A stretch of DNA of 64,000 nucleotides from a virus. Below the pieces are notes generated by a model. It did not search any database, had not been told where the DNA came from, and was given only the letters and a program-made list of their open reading frames with translations. This document shows, in pieces, positions 37,355 through 45,720 of this stretch. Position numbers and translations under genes: made by a program. The stretch's first letter is position 1. Each line of letters opens with the position of its first letter. The stretch covers positions 62,001 through 126,000 of IMG/VR virus record IMGVR_UViG_3300032088_001800; one strand, 5' to 3'.

Positions 37355-37597
37355 ATGAGAAACATTACTTTTGAAATAACAGATATGGAGTATAAGGTTC
37401 TAGCAAACCAAGCACTAGACCCAGAAGGTTGGGTAGAGAATGCTGTAGGTCATGTAGTAGAATTAGCCAAAGATGAAATGGTTAATCTCGAAATGGCTAG
37501 AATGTGGGAAGACCCTAATACAACACAAATGACAACTAATAGAGATGAAATTGTAGCAAACTACGGTGGATCTTTACTAGGTAACCCGAATAGCTAA
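37355..37597 (+). CDS. Small helical protein, related to the next gene
   Basis: 80 residues. FEITDMEYKVLANQALDPEG is followed by WVENAVGHVVELAKDEMVN. The order (beta strand, helix, acidic helix ending in EM/EMV) is shared with the 115-residue product just downstream, and similar short proteins occur next to fibre genes in marine T4-like phages. Function unknown; a fibre-assembly helper or virion minor protein is a guess from position only. Confidence 0.6.
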   Translation: MRNITFEITDMEYKVLANQALDPEGWVENAVGHVVELAKDEMVNLEMARMWEDPNTTQMTTNRDEIVANYGGSLLGNPNS

Positions 37598-37612
37598 TAG
37601 GAGAGAGATAAC

Positions 37613-37960
37613 ATGGCCCATTCATTTACAGTACAAATAAGTGATGCTGATTACAAAGCTCTTTGCTACGTAACAGATAACCCAAATCAATACTGTGACG
37701 ATAAAGTTACAGGATACATTCTAGAAATGGTAGACAGTGTTGCTGACGCATTGGTTAGAGAAGAATTTTCAAAACCAGGCACACGTAATATACCTGCTAC
37801 AAAAGAAGGTGTTATTCAAGCAGCTACACTAAAAACAGCAGCACAACACCAAGCAGATACAACAGCAAAAATGGAACGTATGATGATAGATCCAGATGAC
37901 ATTGATGAAGATGTTGATGGCACAGGTGCATCATCTATGTACATACCAGAAGGTATTTAA
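37613..37960 (+). CDS. Small helical protein, paralogue of the preceding gene
   Basis: 115 residues. FTVQISDADYKALCYVTDNP followed by KVTGYILEMVDSVADALVRE parallels the previous product. A longer C-terminal part is helical and acidic (DPDDIDEDVDGTG). Strong AGGAGAG precedes the ATG. The gene converges with the halogenase operon; the two stop regions overlap by four bases. Function unknown. Confidence 0.6.
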   Translation: MAHSFTVQISDADYKALCYVTDNPNQYCDDKVTGYILEMVDSVADALVREEFSKPGTRNIPATKEGVIQAATLKTAAQHQADTTAKMERMMIDPDDIDEDVDGTGASSMYIPEGI

Positions 37961-39474
37961 TATATAAATCGTTCTAAATAATTATAATGAGATAGGCTCT
38001 TATCACTAATACTTTGGTAGAGTCTATTTTTTTGACTTACAGTATTTTCCCAATTTTTTGATGTAACTAACGGACTTCCTGTAACAAAACTAGTCCAGTC
38101 AACACTCAACGGGTTATGTGAATAATAATGCATGCCTACTAGTATATCCGGCAATCCAGCACTATCATTAGATGTAGTATGATTTACAGTATAATTATGA
38201 GCAAGATCAATGCTTTCATCTGAATCAATACTTATATTTTCTGTAACATGTTTCCAATATTTTGTATCCTTACGGCTACTAGCAATGTAGTGGTATGCTA
38301 CAAATTCTTTAAATGTATCTAACATATTAGCACAAAAATAATTAAAGTTTTTTACTTGTAAACTTCCTACGTTATCATTGTACAGTGTCTCGCATAATGC
38401 AAGTAACATTTCCTGTGTACTAAGTAACCCAGTTGATTCTAACGGTTCAATAAACCCATATGCAAGTCCAACTCCAACAACATTGTTCTTCCAACAAACA
38501 TCGTGTCGTCCATTTTTGATTTTAACTAATCTAAAATTAAGTTCGTTAGGATTTTTTCCTAACTGTTGTATATATTGCTTGTATTCTATTAATGCATCAT
38601 CTTCGCTAATAAAGTCAGTACAAAATACATAGCCGCTGCCGGCTCTATGATATAAAGGTATATTCCAAATCCATCCATTATTATATGCAGTACAATTTGT
38701 TACATTTTCTATTTCAGCATCTTTATCATCATATGGTAAATGACAAGTCCAAGCTCTGTCATTAGGTAAATGGTCCTTAAAACTTGTAAACGGAACCTTC
38801 ATTGTTTGTTCAAGCAACAAACTTCTAAAGCCACTACAATCTACAAATAAATCTCCGTGTATAGTATGATTGTTACACTTTAAACAATGTATGTTGTTGT
38901 CATGCAATTCAACATCTTGTATAGTGTCTTGAATATAATTTACACCTTTTGGTATACATACCTTTTCTTTTAGAAATTCACCAAACGCTGCTGCATCCAT
39001 ATGATATGCTGCATCTTTGGTAAAGTTAAAGTTACCAACCTTTGTAGCTGGTATTTTATTATCGTATACAAATGGCATTATACTGTAAAAAGTGTCGTAG
39101 TAATCTTTAATGGGCAAGTCTTTATTGTATGCTTTTTTGATCATCCAATCGTCAATACCTCGACTGTTAGAAAAATCTTTATCACCAAACGGATAGTAAA
39201 ACGTTTCGCCTTTTTTGTAAAAATCAGTAAATTGTATTGCAAGTTTGTATGTAGCATTACAGTAAGGCATCCAGTCTTTGTCTTCTAATCCTAACAGATT
39301 AAAAAATAGATTAATACTACCTAATGTAGACTCTCCTACACCTACAGTTGGTATATCAGGAGACTCAATTAATGTAATGTGTTTATTTGGAAATCTAGTA
39401 CAAAGAATAGCGGCGGTCATCCATCCAGAACTACCGCCGCCAACTATTACTATATTATTCGGATTCGTCTTCAA
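37957..39474 (-). CDS. Flavin-dependent halogenase (tryptophan-halogenase family), last gene of operon
   Basis: About 505 residues from a TTG start at 39474; a TTG at 39516 would add 14 residues overlapping the previous gene. With the 39474 start, key residues have the same numbers as in the neighbouring halogenase: FAD loop G12-x-G14-x-x-G17 (VGGGSSGW), GVGESTLG near 45-52, catalytic-type Lys77 in ATYKLAIQF. Also seen are the family motif W-x-W-x-I-P (GWIWNIPLY) and GFIEPLESTGLLS. These enzymes use FADH2, O2 and halide to form hypohalous acid; the Lys directs halogenation. The substrate is unknown, and a separate flavin reductase is not in the window. Start choice is moderately sure. Confidence 0.9.
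   Translation of the reverse strand: MKTNPNNIVIVGGGSSGWMTAAILCTRFPNKHITLIESPDIPTVGVGESTLGSINLFFNLLGLEDKDWMPYCNATYKLAIQFTDFYKKGETFYYPFGDKDFSNSRGIDDWMIKKAYNKDLPIKDYYDTFYSIMPFVYDNKIPATKVGNFNFTKDAAYHMDAAAFGEFLKEKVCIPKGVNYIQDTIQDVELHDNNIHCLKCNNHTIHGDLFVDCSGFRSLLLEQTMKVPFTSFKDHLPNDRAWTCHLPYDDKDAEIENVTNCTAYNNGWIWNIPLYHRAGSGYVFCTDFISEDDALIEYKQYIQQLGKNPNELNFRLVKIKNGRHDVCWKNNVVGVGLAYGFIEPLESTGLLSTQEMLLALCETLYNDNVGSLQVKNFNYFCANMLDTFKEFVAYHYIASSRKDTKYWKHVTENISIDSDESIDLAHNYTVNHTTSNDSAGLPDILVGMHYYSHNPLSVDWTSFVTGSPLVTSKNWENTVSQKNRLYQSISDKSLSHYNYLERFIY
37992..38033 (+). terminator. + strand terminator embedded in the opposing halogenase gene
   Basis: ATAGGCTCT (37992-38000) pairs with AGAGTCTAT (38019-38027), nine pairs with one G-T, then T7 to 38033. 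It would stop fibre transcription soon after the convergent gene ends. Seen on the other strand it codes for the halogenase C-terminus. Confidence 0.72.
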
Positions 39475-41158
39475 TTTCCTCAATGTCTCCGTTGTCTTCA
39501 ACTTCAACTGGTTCAAAGATTGTATCTTTTAGGTATTGATAATGCGATGGTGCATCTTCAGCAAGCATATCAATGTATTGTTTCTTTTGATCCCAGTAAT
39601 CTTGTGTCTGTTGTGAGAACATTTCAGGTACTTCACCGTTACGTGCTATCAACAAGTTTTCAAGAACGCCTAATTGTGTAGGGTTTGCAGGAAGGTTATT
39701 CATACCTACAAATATATCCGGAACGCCGCCCATATACGGATCACCTGGTAGATCGTGTGATTGTAACATTCTATTTGCCATTTCAGCCATATTAGTATGT
39801 ACATCGTCATACTTTAAATCATCTACAGTAGCGTCCATTCTTACCCACTCTGTACATTGTCTCCAATATTCAGTATCTCTTCTTCCACTAAGTGTAAAGT
39901 GGTAACCTACAAAGTTTCTAAATCCATTCATAATTTGTCTATTAACAATGTTGAATTGATCTTTGTAAACTCTGTTAACTATAGGCTTGTGCAATGTTTC
40001 GCATAACCTTAATAGTACTTCTTGTACACTTAACAGTCCAGTTGATTCTAATGGTTCAATAAACCCATATGCAAGTCCAACTCCAACAACATTAGTCTTC
40101 CATGCTGTTCTATGGCAACCGTTTTCTATTTTAATATGTTTAAACTCTAACTCGTCAACATTTTTTTCAAAGTGCATATAATCAGTATTTTTTAAATATT
40201 CTTTAAAATGTTCTAATGCATTTTCGTGATTTGTTGGACCAAGAGTACCGTCATCGTTCTCTTGTTTATCCATATACATTTTACTATCGTATACATATCC
40301 TGTACCAATTCTATTATATAGAGGAATATTCCATACCCAACCATTATCAAACGCAGTACAGTTAGTAACGTTTTCCATTTCAACTTCTTTATCGTCATAT
40401 GGCAAATGACAATGCCATGCATAATCATTTTTCAATACATCTCTAAATGAATCGTAAGGAACGTTTAATGCACCTTTTAGTAGCATTGATTTGAACCCGG
40501 TACAGTCTAAATATAAATCAGCATCGATAACATCGCCATTGGATAATTTAAGTCCAGTTATATACTCTTCACCGTCTATATTAACTTCTGTAATATCTTC
40601 TTTAATGTGTACTACACCGTTTGGTAAACAAATTTTATCTCTTAAATAGTTACCAAATTTTGTAGCATCCATGTGATAAGCAACATCAGAACTAAAGCTA
40701 AATCCTGGTAATTGTCCGTCGGCATTATCATATACTTTGTTTTTGTATATCAACGGCATAACACTATAAAAACTTTCGTAGAAGTCATTATTAGGCGTTT
40801 CCGGATTTAATGTTTTCTTAACATACCAATCAGTTAGTCCTTGTTGCGTATTCTGTGTATCTTTAATACCAAACGGATAATAAAATGCTTGGCCTTTTTC
40901 ATAGAAGTCTGTAAATTTAATACCAAACTTATATGTTGCATCACATTCTTTCATCCAGTCTGTATCTTTTAGACCTAGTGCATCCATGAAGCTGTTAATA
41001 GTTCCAAGTGTTGATTCCCCTACTCCTACAGTTGGTATATCAGGAGATTCAACTAGTGCAATTTGCATGTCTGGAAATTGCTTTGACAGCATTGCAGCAC
41101 TCATCCAACCAGCAGATCCGCCACCGGCAATAATTATTCTTTCAATCGGTTTTCTCAT
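39455..41158 (-). CDS. Flavin-dependent halogenase (tryptophan-halogenase family)
   Basis: 567 residues. FAD-binding G12-x-G14-x-x-G17 in IAGGGSAGW; GVGESTLG at 45-52; Lys77 in ATYKFGIKF, matching the catalytic Lys79 of PrnA; W274-x-W-x-I-P279 in GWVWNIPLY; and GFIEPLESTGLLSVQE. Compared with the other halogenase it has extra acidic and loop segments near residues 300-330 and a longer, very acidic C-terminus (EVEDNGDIEEIEDESE). A cyanophage member of this family (VirX1) is known, from memory, to iodinate varied substrates, so halide and substrate here should not be assumed to be chloride and tryptophan. ATGA overlap with the upstream oxygenase gene. Confidence 0.93.
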   Translation of the reverse strand: MRKPIERIIIAGGGSAGWMSAAMLSKQFPDMQIALVESPDIPTVGVGESTLGTINSFMDALGLKDTDWMKECDATYKFGIKFTDFYEKGQAFYYPFGIKDTQNTQQGLTDWYVKKTLNPETPNNDFYESFYSVMPLIYKNKVYDNADGQLPGFSFSSDVAYHMDATKFGNYLRDKICLPNGVVHIKEDITEVNIDGEEYITGLKLSNGDVIDADLYLDCTGFKSMLLKGALNVPYDSFRDVLKNDYAWHCHLPYDDKEVEMENVTNCTAFDNGWVWNIPLYNRIGTGYVYDSKMYMDKQENDDGTLGPTNHENALEHFKEYLKNTDYMHFEKNVDELEFKHIKIENGCHRTAWKTNVVGVGLAYGFIEPLESTGLLSVQEVLLRLCETLHKPIVNRVYKDQFNIVNRQIMNGFRNFVGYHFTLSGRRDTEYWRQCTEWVRMDATVDDLKYDDVHTNMAEMANRMLQSHDLPGDPYMGGVPDIFVGMNNLPANPTQLGVLENLLIARNGEVPEMFSQQTQDYWDQKKQYIDMLAEDAPSHYQYLKDTIFEPVEVEDNGDIEEIEDESE

Positions 41159-41769
41159 AAAGCATTCCTTTTTTCTTCTTCAACATCAGATAGCCAATTA
41201 AATGCTACTGTAATTCTTGTTTCATTAGTGGTATTTAACTGAACTTGGTGTTCTAACCAGCCAGGAAAGAGTATAAGCATGCCAGGCGATGGTCTAAACC
41301 ATTCATACTCGTGTACTTGTTGTCCTGCAGGAAATAGTCCCTGTTTAGCTTGTGGTACAGGATTCTTTAATCCTATGTCACCATCTTCGCCTGATGTTTG
41401 ATAATAGTATACGCCACTAATAAAGCTATCACTATGCGAGTGCCATTCTTGTCCTTGGCCTTTACTTGATTTATTAACCCAACTATGTGCCATAAAGATA
41501 GGTTTTCCAATAAAGGGTTGAATCTCTTGACAATATGCATATGTATGTTTCTTAACATATTCATGTAGATTAGTTAATTTAAAATCAGCAATTGTATTTT
41601 TGCGTGAATTAATATTAGTTTGAATATCTTCTAACCATCCATCTGGTCTTTCAAACTTGTCTTTGTTTATTTCATCTAATGCACCTTTAATTTCATTTTG
41701 TACTAAAAAGATTTCTTCAATTTTAGGCGTATGAAAATAAACCGGCGTAGGAAACATATTTCGTATCAT
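41155..41769 (-). CDS. 2OG-Fe(II) oxygenase-like protein
   Basis: 204 residues. Iron-ligand region EWHSHSDSFISGVYYY near residues 105-120, followed by LILFPGWLEHQV, which supplies the distal His, and TRITVAFNW, with an Arg for 2-oxoglutarate. This order and the FPxxLxH strand match the 2OG-FeII_Oxy_5-type family common in marine myoviruses. Such enzymes hydroxylate peptides, sugars or small molecules. The N-terminal MFPTPVYFH is the usual 'FPTPIY' opening of the family. The start overlaps the previous gene and its stop overlaps the halogenase start, each as ATGA. Confidence 0.82.
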   Translation of the reverse strand: MIRNMFPTPVYFHTPKIEEIFLVQNEIKGALDEINKDKFERPDGWLEDIQTNINSRKNTIADFKLTNLHEYVKKHTYAYCQEIQPFIGKPIFMAHSWVNKSSKGQGQEWHSHSDSFISGVYYYQTSGEDGDIGLKNPVPQAKQGLFPAGQQVHEYEWFRPSPGMLILFPGWLEHQVQLNTTNETRITVAFNWLSDVEEEKRNAL

Positions 41770-42461
41770 TTGCCTTTATCCTGCATTAGTTTTTTGTATT
41801 TGTAATATTGACCTGAAAATGTAAATGCATATGTACTATGCTTTAACTGCCATTCCATACCATCAACTACATGATGATGCAATACTATTTTTTTATCTGA
41901 CAAAGGCATAACATGTGCTAAAGGTTCACCAGCATTAATTGAAAAATTATTAGGATATAATTTTTTTTGTGCAAGTACATTTATGTTAGTAGTATGTTGG
42001 TACTTGTATTCTACAATACCAGTTGGAACCGAATACTTAGCTGTATCATTTTGCCAAAATGGTTGTGTCCATATAAATTGAACACCTGTCTTTTCTCTTA
42101 TACGCCATGGACTAATAATTTTCATGTGTCCATAATCTTTTAGTGCTGATCCCCATTGTGAAGGTTCGTGATTTTCAGCTTCACTTTCGGGTACTGCACG
42201 TGGTGTACCATTTACTACTTCTGCATAAAATTCTCTATGCGCAGGAATAATAAATCCTTTTCTAAATAGATCAGCCACTCCAGGACAAGTTTTCATTGTA
42301 CCTCTTTGTGGTCCTTTGTACTCTACAGTAGTAGATAACTTTTTATACCATTCGGGTAAGAACTTTATTGCAGGAGCAATTGGAAACAAATCAACAATCT
42401 CCTGCTGGTATGTAAAGCAGTCAAGATGTATTTTGCTAGGGCGTCTAATAATATTGAACAT
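41766..42461 (-). CDS. Member 3 of a three-gene family of unknown function (DUF6065-like)
   Basis: 231 residues. Motifs shared with the next two upstream genes: PIAPAIKFLPEWY near residue 28, CPGVADLFRKGFIIP, ISPWRIREKTGVQFIWTQPF, and INAGEPLAHVMPLSDK. The repeated pattern P-x-x-A-x(4)-P-E/D-W-Y and the later hydrophobic strand pair with G-D/E-P/I-L suggest one compact beta-rich fold. The name DUF6065 is from memory and unverified. The most divergent copy, with His-His-His at KIVLHHHVVDG. Position between oxygenases and halogenases suggests a part in the same pathway. Confidence 0.7.
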   Translation of the reverse strand: MFNIIRRPSKIHLDCFTYQQEIVDLFPIAPAIKFLPEWYKKLSTTVEYKGPQRGTMKTCPGVADLFRKGFIIPAHREFYAEVVNGTPRAVPESEAENHEPSQWGSALKDYGHMKIISPWRIREKTGVQFIWTQPFWQNDTAKYSVPTGIVEYKYQHTTNINVLAQKKLYPNNFSINAGEPLAHVMPLSDKKIVLHHHVVDGMEWQLKHSTYAFTFSGQYYKYKKLMQDKGK

Positions 42462-42469
42462 ACTAATAA

Positions 42470-43153
42470 TTACCTATAATTTTTCTTTTGATGAAAGAAT
42501 TTGGCGTATGTTCCGTGCCATACTTTCTTTATGAAATGAGAGTAAACAGTTTTGCCTAAGTAGTCATCGTATACAATTTCAGACTTCCAATTGTCACGTT
42601 TAAATGGCATAGCAATCATTAATGGATCACCTGGGTCAGCTACAAAATCTTGTTTAGCATAACCAACAAAATTTACACTATCGTCATGTGTATCGGTATC
42701 AACTACACTAGGAAACATTACATAATCTTCATTCATATTATAGAAAGGTTGAAAAAACAATGTACTATAGCCAGGCGGAGTTCTAACCATCCAAGGTTGG
42801 TTAAATTTAATATAATTATGATTGTCGCCCTCAATCTTAATAGGACATTGTTCGTGCGGATGAGCTGACACATAATCCTTCATAGGACACATATACTCAG
42901 TATCTCTTCTTCCGTTTTCATTTAATACTTTAAAGTCTGTTTGATGTGAATGCCGCAAGACATAACCAGTAGTAAGGTAATCTAATACTGGAACACATTT
43001 CTTAATTGTAGGTACTGCATGTTTTTCTTGACCATGCATTATTTCGTTTGGTATTTGTTTGTACCAATCAGGAATTATTTTTGAAGCAGGTAAAGGCGGA
43101 TAAAGATCCACGATAGTTTTGTCGTAACAAATAAACTTTATTATGTTATCCAC
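42470..43153 (-). CDS. Member 2 of a three-gene family of unknown function (DUF6065-like)
   Basis: 227 residues from a GTG start two bases after the upstream stop. Motifs: PLPASKIIPDWYKQIP, IKKCVPVLDYLTTGYVLRHS, VRTPPGYSTLFFQPFYN, PSVVDTDTHDD and DPGDPLMIAMPFKRDNW. It is closest to the copy at 43156-43803 (PPGYS, DTDxHD, MPFKRD/VPFKRD). The T/S-P-P-G-Y-S and P-F-K-R-D signatures look like binding or active-site loops but match no enzyme I can name. Confidence 0.7.
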   Translation of the reverse strand: MDNIIKFICYDKTIVDLYPPLPASKIIPDWYKQIPNEIMHGQEKHAVPTIKKCVPVLDYLTTGYVLRHSHQTDFKVLNENGRRDTEYMCPMKDYVSAHPHEQCPIKIEGDNHNYIKFNQPWMVRTPPGYSTLFFQPFYNMNEDYVMFPSVVDTDTHDDSVNFVGYAKQDFVADPGDPLMIAMPFKRDNWKSEIVYDDYLGKTVYSHFIKKVWHGTYAKFFHQKKNYR

Positions 43154-43155
43154 TA

Positions 43156-43803
43156 TTATTTAAATTCCTTTTTTGCATGAAACAATTTCTTGTATGCACC
43201 TGTAATATATTGTAACACATGACTACTGATATTGTCAACTAAATTTACTTGTGATGTCCAAGGATCTCTTTTAAACGGAACTACTTGTGCAAGTATATCA
43301 CCTGGACTAATTTTTAAATTTTTGACATGTGCTTCTACTACTACTGATAGTACATAATCATGTTTATCAGTGTCAATTATTCCTGGTAGAACTGTAAAGT
43401 TAGTTATGTCTTGATAGTGTGGATGAAATATCATACAACTGTAACCTGGTGGTGTTTTGATAACAAAATCAGTTTCTATTCTTGCATAGGATTTTTGTAT
43501 AACTTTTGTTTTTGGAAATGCGGTATTAGTATATATGCTAGGGTGTTTACGCATCTGTGGTCTTGTGTTAACACTACTAATTTCTCTTCCCTTTACAAAA
43601 TCTTTTATTTTTTCGTCAACATCATATTCATATGTGCTTCGAATCATATATCCGCTATTAATAAAGTCCATAACAGGTGGACACGAATATATAGTATCGC
43701 GAGGTTCTATATTGCTATTATACCAATCAGGCATACTAGTACTTGCAGGTATTGGAGAGAAATATTTTGCTGTTTCACGGTCTGTTATAAATTCAATTTT
43801 CAT
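43156..43803 (-). CDS. Member 1 of a three-gene family of unknown function (DUF6065-like)
   Basis: 215 residues. Motifs: SPIPASTSMPDWYNS, YSCPPVMDFINSGYMIRS, IKTPPGYSCMIFHPHY, PGIIDTDKHDY and SPGDILAQVVPFKRDPW. The DTDxHD and VPFKRDPW elements are shared with the 42470 product, and P-A-x(4)-P-D-W-Y with both copies. The start overlaps the upstream oxygenase stop as ATGA, so translation is likely coupled. Function unknown. Confidence 0.7.
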   Translation of the reverse strand: MKIEFITDRETAKYFSPIPASTSMPDWYNSNIEPRDTIYSCPPVMDFINSGYMIRSTYEYDVDEKIKDFVKGREISSVNTRPQMRKHPSIYTNTAFPKTKVIQKSYARIETDFVIKTPPGYSCMIFHPHYQDITNFTVLPGIIDTDKHDYVLSVVVEAHVKNLKISPGDILAQVVPFKRDPWTSQVNLVDNISSHVLQYITGAYKKLFHAKKEFK

Positions 43804-44492
43804 TTTTTTCTTACTCTAATATTTCCAGATACAGTAATTCTAAAGTCGTCACTTTGATAAAACGGATACACTTGGTGATACATCTTAGCTGGGAATACAC
43901 AAATTCTACCTTCAAAAGATTTATCAACAGGCAAATCTAATGTTCTTATTGCTCCGAGACTATTACTAAAGACAAACTCAAATTTTCCTACTCTATCTTT
44001 ACTTGCACTATATGCTTGCATACCTAATTGGTCGTCAAAGCTATAAGGTACTTGAGTCCAGACTACAAAACTTAACAACCCAGTGTGTAAGTGTAAAGGT
44101 AAAAATTCAGTAGGGCGTTGATAATTTATCCATAAACGCTCTACGTACAACTCAGCTTGTGAAAATTCATCTATATCACTAATTAGTAATTCGGCCTCAA
44201 TGTCAGGAAATGTTTCTATATAAGTTTGAGATAATTTTAATAACTCTGCTTCAAATGCCTTCCTACTAGTTGTAGGCTCTGTAAAGAATAATTCTTTAGG
44301 TATATCGTCTTCAAACATCTTTAGCAAGTCGTGTTTACGTTTTCCTGAAGACTCTACTATTTTGTCAATGCCCCCAATGGCATCTTTCTTCAGCATTTGA
44401 AATACAAAAGGATTTAAATCTGCCATATAGATACCTGTTTGGTAATCTATTAATTCATTATTATACTGCGGTTTGTTACCTTTTAGTAGCAT
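43800..44492 (-). CDS. 2OG-Fe(II) oxygenase-like protein
   Basis: 230 residues. A helical N-terminal half precedes the likely iron site: YQRPTEFLPLHLHTGLLSFV (near residue 125-145), with LHLH giving His ligands. Then VFPAKMYHQVYPF has the distal His and FRITVSGNI a likely 2OG-binding Arg. The pattern resembles phage oxygenases acting on unknown substrates; the first ligand set is less standard than H-x-D, so activity is less sure than for its neighbours. Its start overlaps the upstream stop (TAATG) and its stop overlaps the next start (ATGA). Confidence 0.72.
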   Translation of the reverse strand: MLLKGNKPQYNNELIDYQTGIYMADLNPFVFQMLKKDAIGGIDKIVESSGKRKHDLLKMFEDDIPKELFFTEPTTSRKAFEAELLKLSQTYIETFPDIEAELLISDIDEFSQAELYVERLWINYQRPTEFLPLHLHTGLLSFVVWTQVPYSFDDQLGMQAYSASKDRVGKFEFVFSNSLGAIRTLDLPVDKSFEGRICVFPAKMYHQVYPFYQSDDFRITVSGNIRVRKK

Positions 44493-45121
44493 TAATATCC
44501 ATCCGTATCATTAGGTGTTTTCAACATTAAGTTAGTTGCAATAGTAACTCTTAATTTATTTTCTTTATGTGCTGGGCTAGAATGTTTTAACCAACTAGGA
44601 AACAAAATTATATCTCCTTCTTCTACTTTAGGCTGTTCTCTTTCGTGCAAATACATTTCAGGTAAGTATGCAAGATCCTTTGTAGGACAAAAAGATCTTA
44701 AATTTTGATTATCAGGATTAAAGAATATAGTTCCTGCATCTTCTTCTTCTAAATGAGTATAATGCACATAACTCCAACTAATTGTACTACTACCGCCTAC
44801 GTGATCATGTTTCCATTCGTTTTGATTATCAGTACTAAAGTTATACCATGACCGTTGACGTAAATTCCATTCATTCATATTAAAGCCTATATGTGTTAAT
44901 GCTTTGTTTATATCAGGCAAAAATAAGCTATGTATAAATTTCCAGTTTACCATAGCACCAGTACCCGGAATATAATCAGTAAAAATACTTTGTGATCCGC
45001 CGTTAGGTTCACTCTTTTCAAATGCAGGAAGTACAAACTTCATAAGATGTTCTTTAATTTTATCATGGTTACTACATTTAAATTTATATACATGCTGTGG
45101 AAATAAAGGTAAGTGTTCCAT
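44492..45121 (-). CDS. 2OG-Fe(II) oxygenase-like protein, paralogue of the 45713-46333 product
   Basis: 209 residues. Iron-site region EWKHDHVGGSSTISWSYVHY near residues 102-122 contains H-D-H, ILFPSWLKHSSPAH supplies the distal His, and LRVTIATNL the Arg. N-terminal LPLFPQHVYKF is the family opening. The 45713 product has the same spacing (EEHDHMGG; IFFPSFVPHS; LRATVALNL), so the two genes are tandem-type duplicates. Substrate unknown. Confidence 0.84.
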   Translation of the reverse strand: MEHLPLFPQHVYKFKCSNHDKIKEHLMKFVLPAFEKSEPNGGSQSIFTDYIPGTGAMVNWKFIHSLFLPDINKALTHIGFNMNEWNLRQRSWYNFSTDNQNEWKHDHVGGSSTISWSYVHYTHLEEEDAGTIFFNPDNQNLRSFCPTKDLAYLPEMYLHEREQPKVEEGDIILFPSWLKHSSPAHKENKLRVTIATNLMLKTPNDTDGY

Positions 45122-45720
45122 TATCGATCCATCCTAAGTTGCTTATTAATTTTAGTATTAAACATAAAACTTATTCCTATTGAAACTCTCCAGTTTTGCG
45201 TCGGAGTATGTGCTTGATGTAAGTATCTTCCTGGAAACAACACAATCTTTCCTTGCTTATACGTTGATCTACAAACTTCAGTAGTTGGATTCTTATTAGA
45301 CTGATAGAATACTGTATCACCGTCGCTGTCAGTGGCATAGTAAACAGCAGTCCAAATAAGTTCATTGTCTGTAGAGTCTACGTGCTTTTCAGGACTCTGT
45401 CCAGGTAACTGTCCGTTCACAGCAATTCTTTGCCAACCTTCAAATGTACCTTCTGGATCTACTGTAGGAAGTATATTGTATTTAATAGCATCACATACGT
45501 TCATTACTACATGTGGCTTCTGCGTATCATGATTACTTTCTAAAAGATATAACATCTTTCCAAAATAAGGCTTACCATCAGATAATGTATTTCCGTGGTG
45601 CCCGTATTCAAAACCAAACTGAGTAAATTGCTCTTGCCCTGCTTTTATCATCCACTCTGGAAATATTTCAAATTCATATATATTTTGTTTTTCTGCTAAC
45701 GAATTTTTTAAATTAAACAT
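45121..45720 (-). CDS. 2OG-Fe(II) oxygenase, prolyl-4-hydroxylase-like
   Basis: 199 residues. Classical facial triad pattern: H-x-D in EKHVDSTDNELIWTAVYY (near residue 110), distal His in IVLFPGRYLHQAHTPT, and Arg in NWRVSIGISFMF. SDGDTVFYQSN between them is the usual turn before the second metal strand. P4H-like enzymes hydroxylate proline or other residues in peptides. This one differs clearly from the HDH pair flanking it, so the operon holds at least three oxygenase subfamilies. The start overlaps the upstream stop by eight bases. Confidence 0.87.
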   Translation of the reverse strand: MFNLKNSLAEKQNIYEFEIFPEWMIKAGQEQFTQFGFEYGHHGNTLSDGKPYFGKMLYLLESNHDTQKPHVVMNVCDAIKYNILPTVDPEGTFEGWQRIAVNGQLPGQSPEKHVDSTDNELIWTAVYYATDSDGDTVFYQSNKNPTTEVCRSTYKQGKIVLFPGRYLHQAHTPTQNWRVSIGISFMFNTKINKQLRMDR

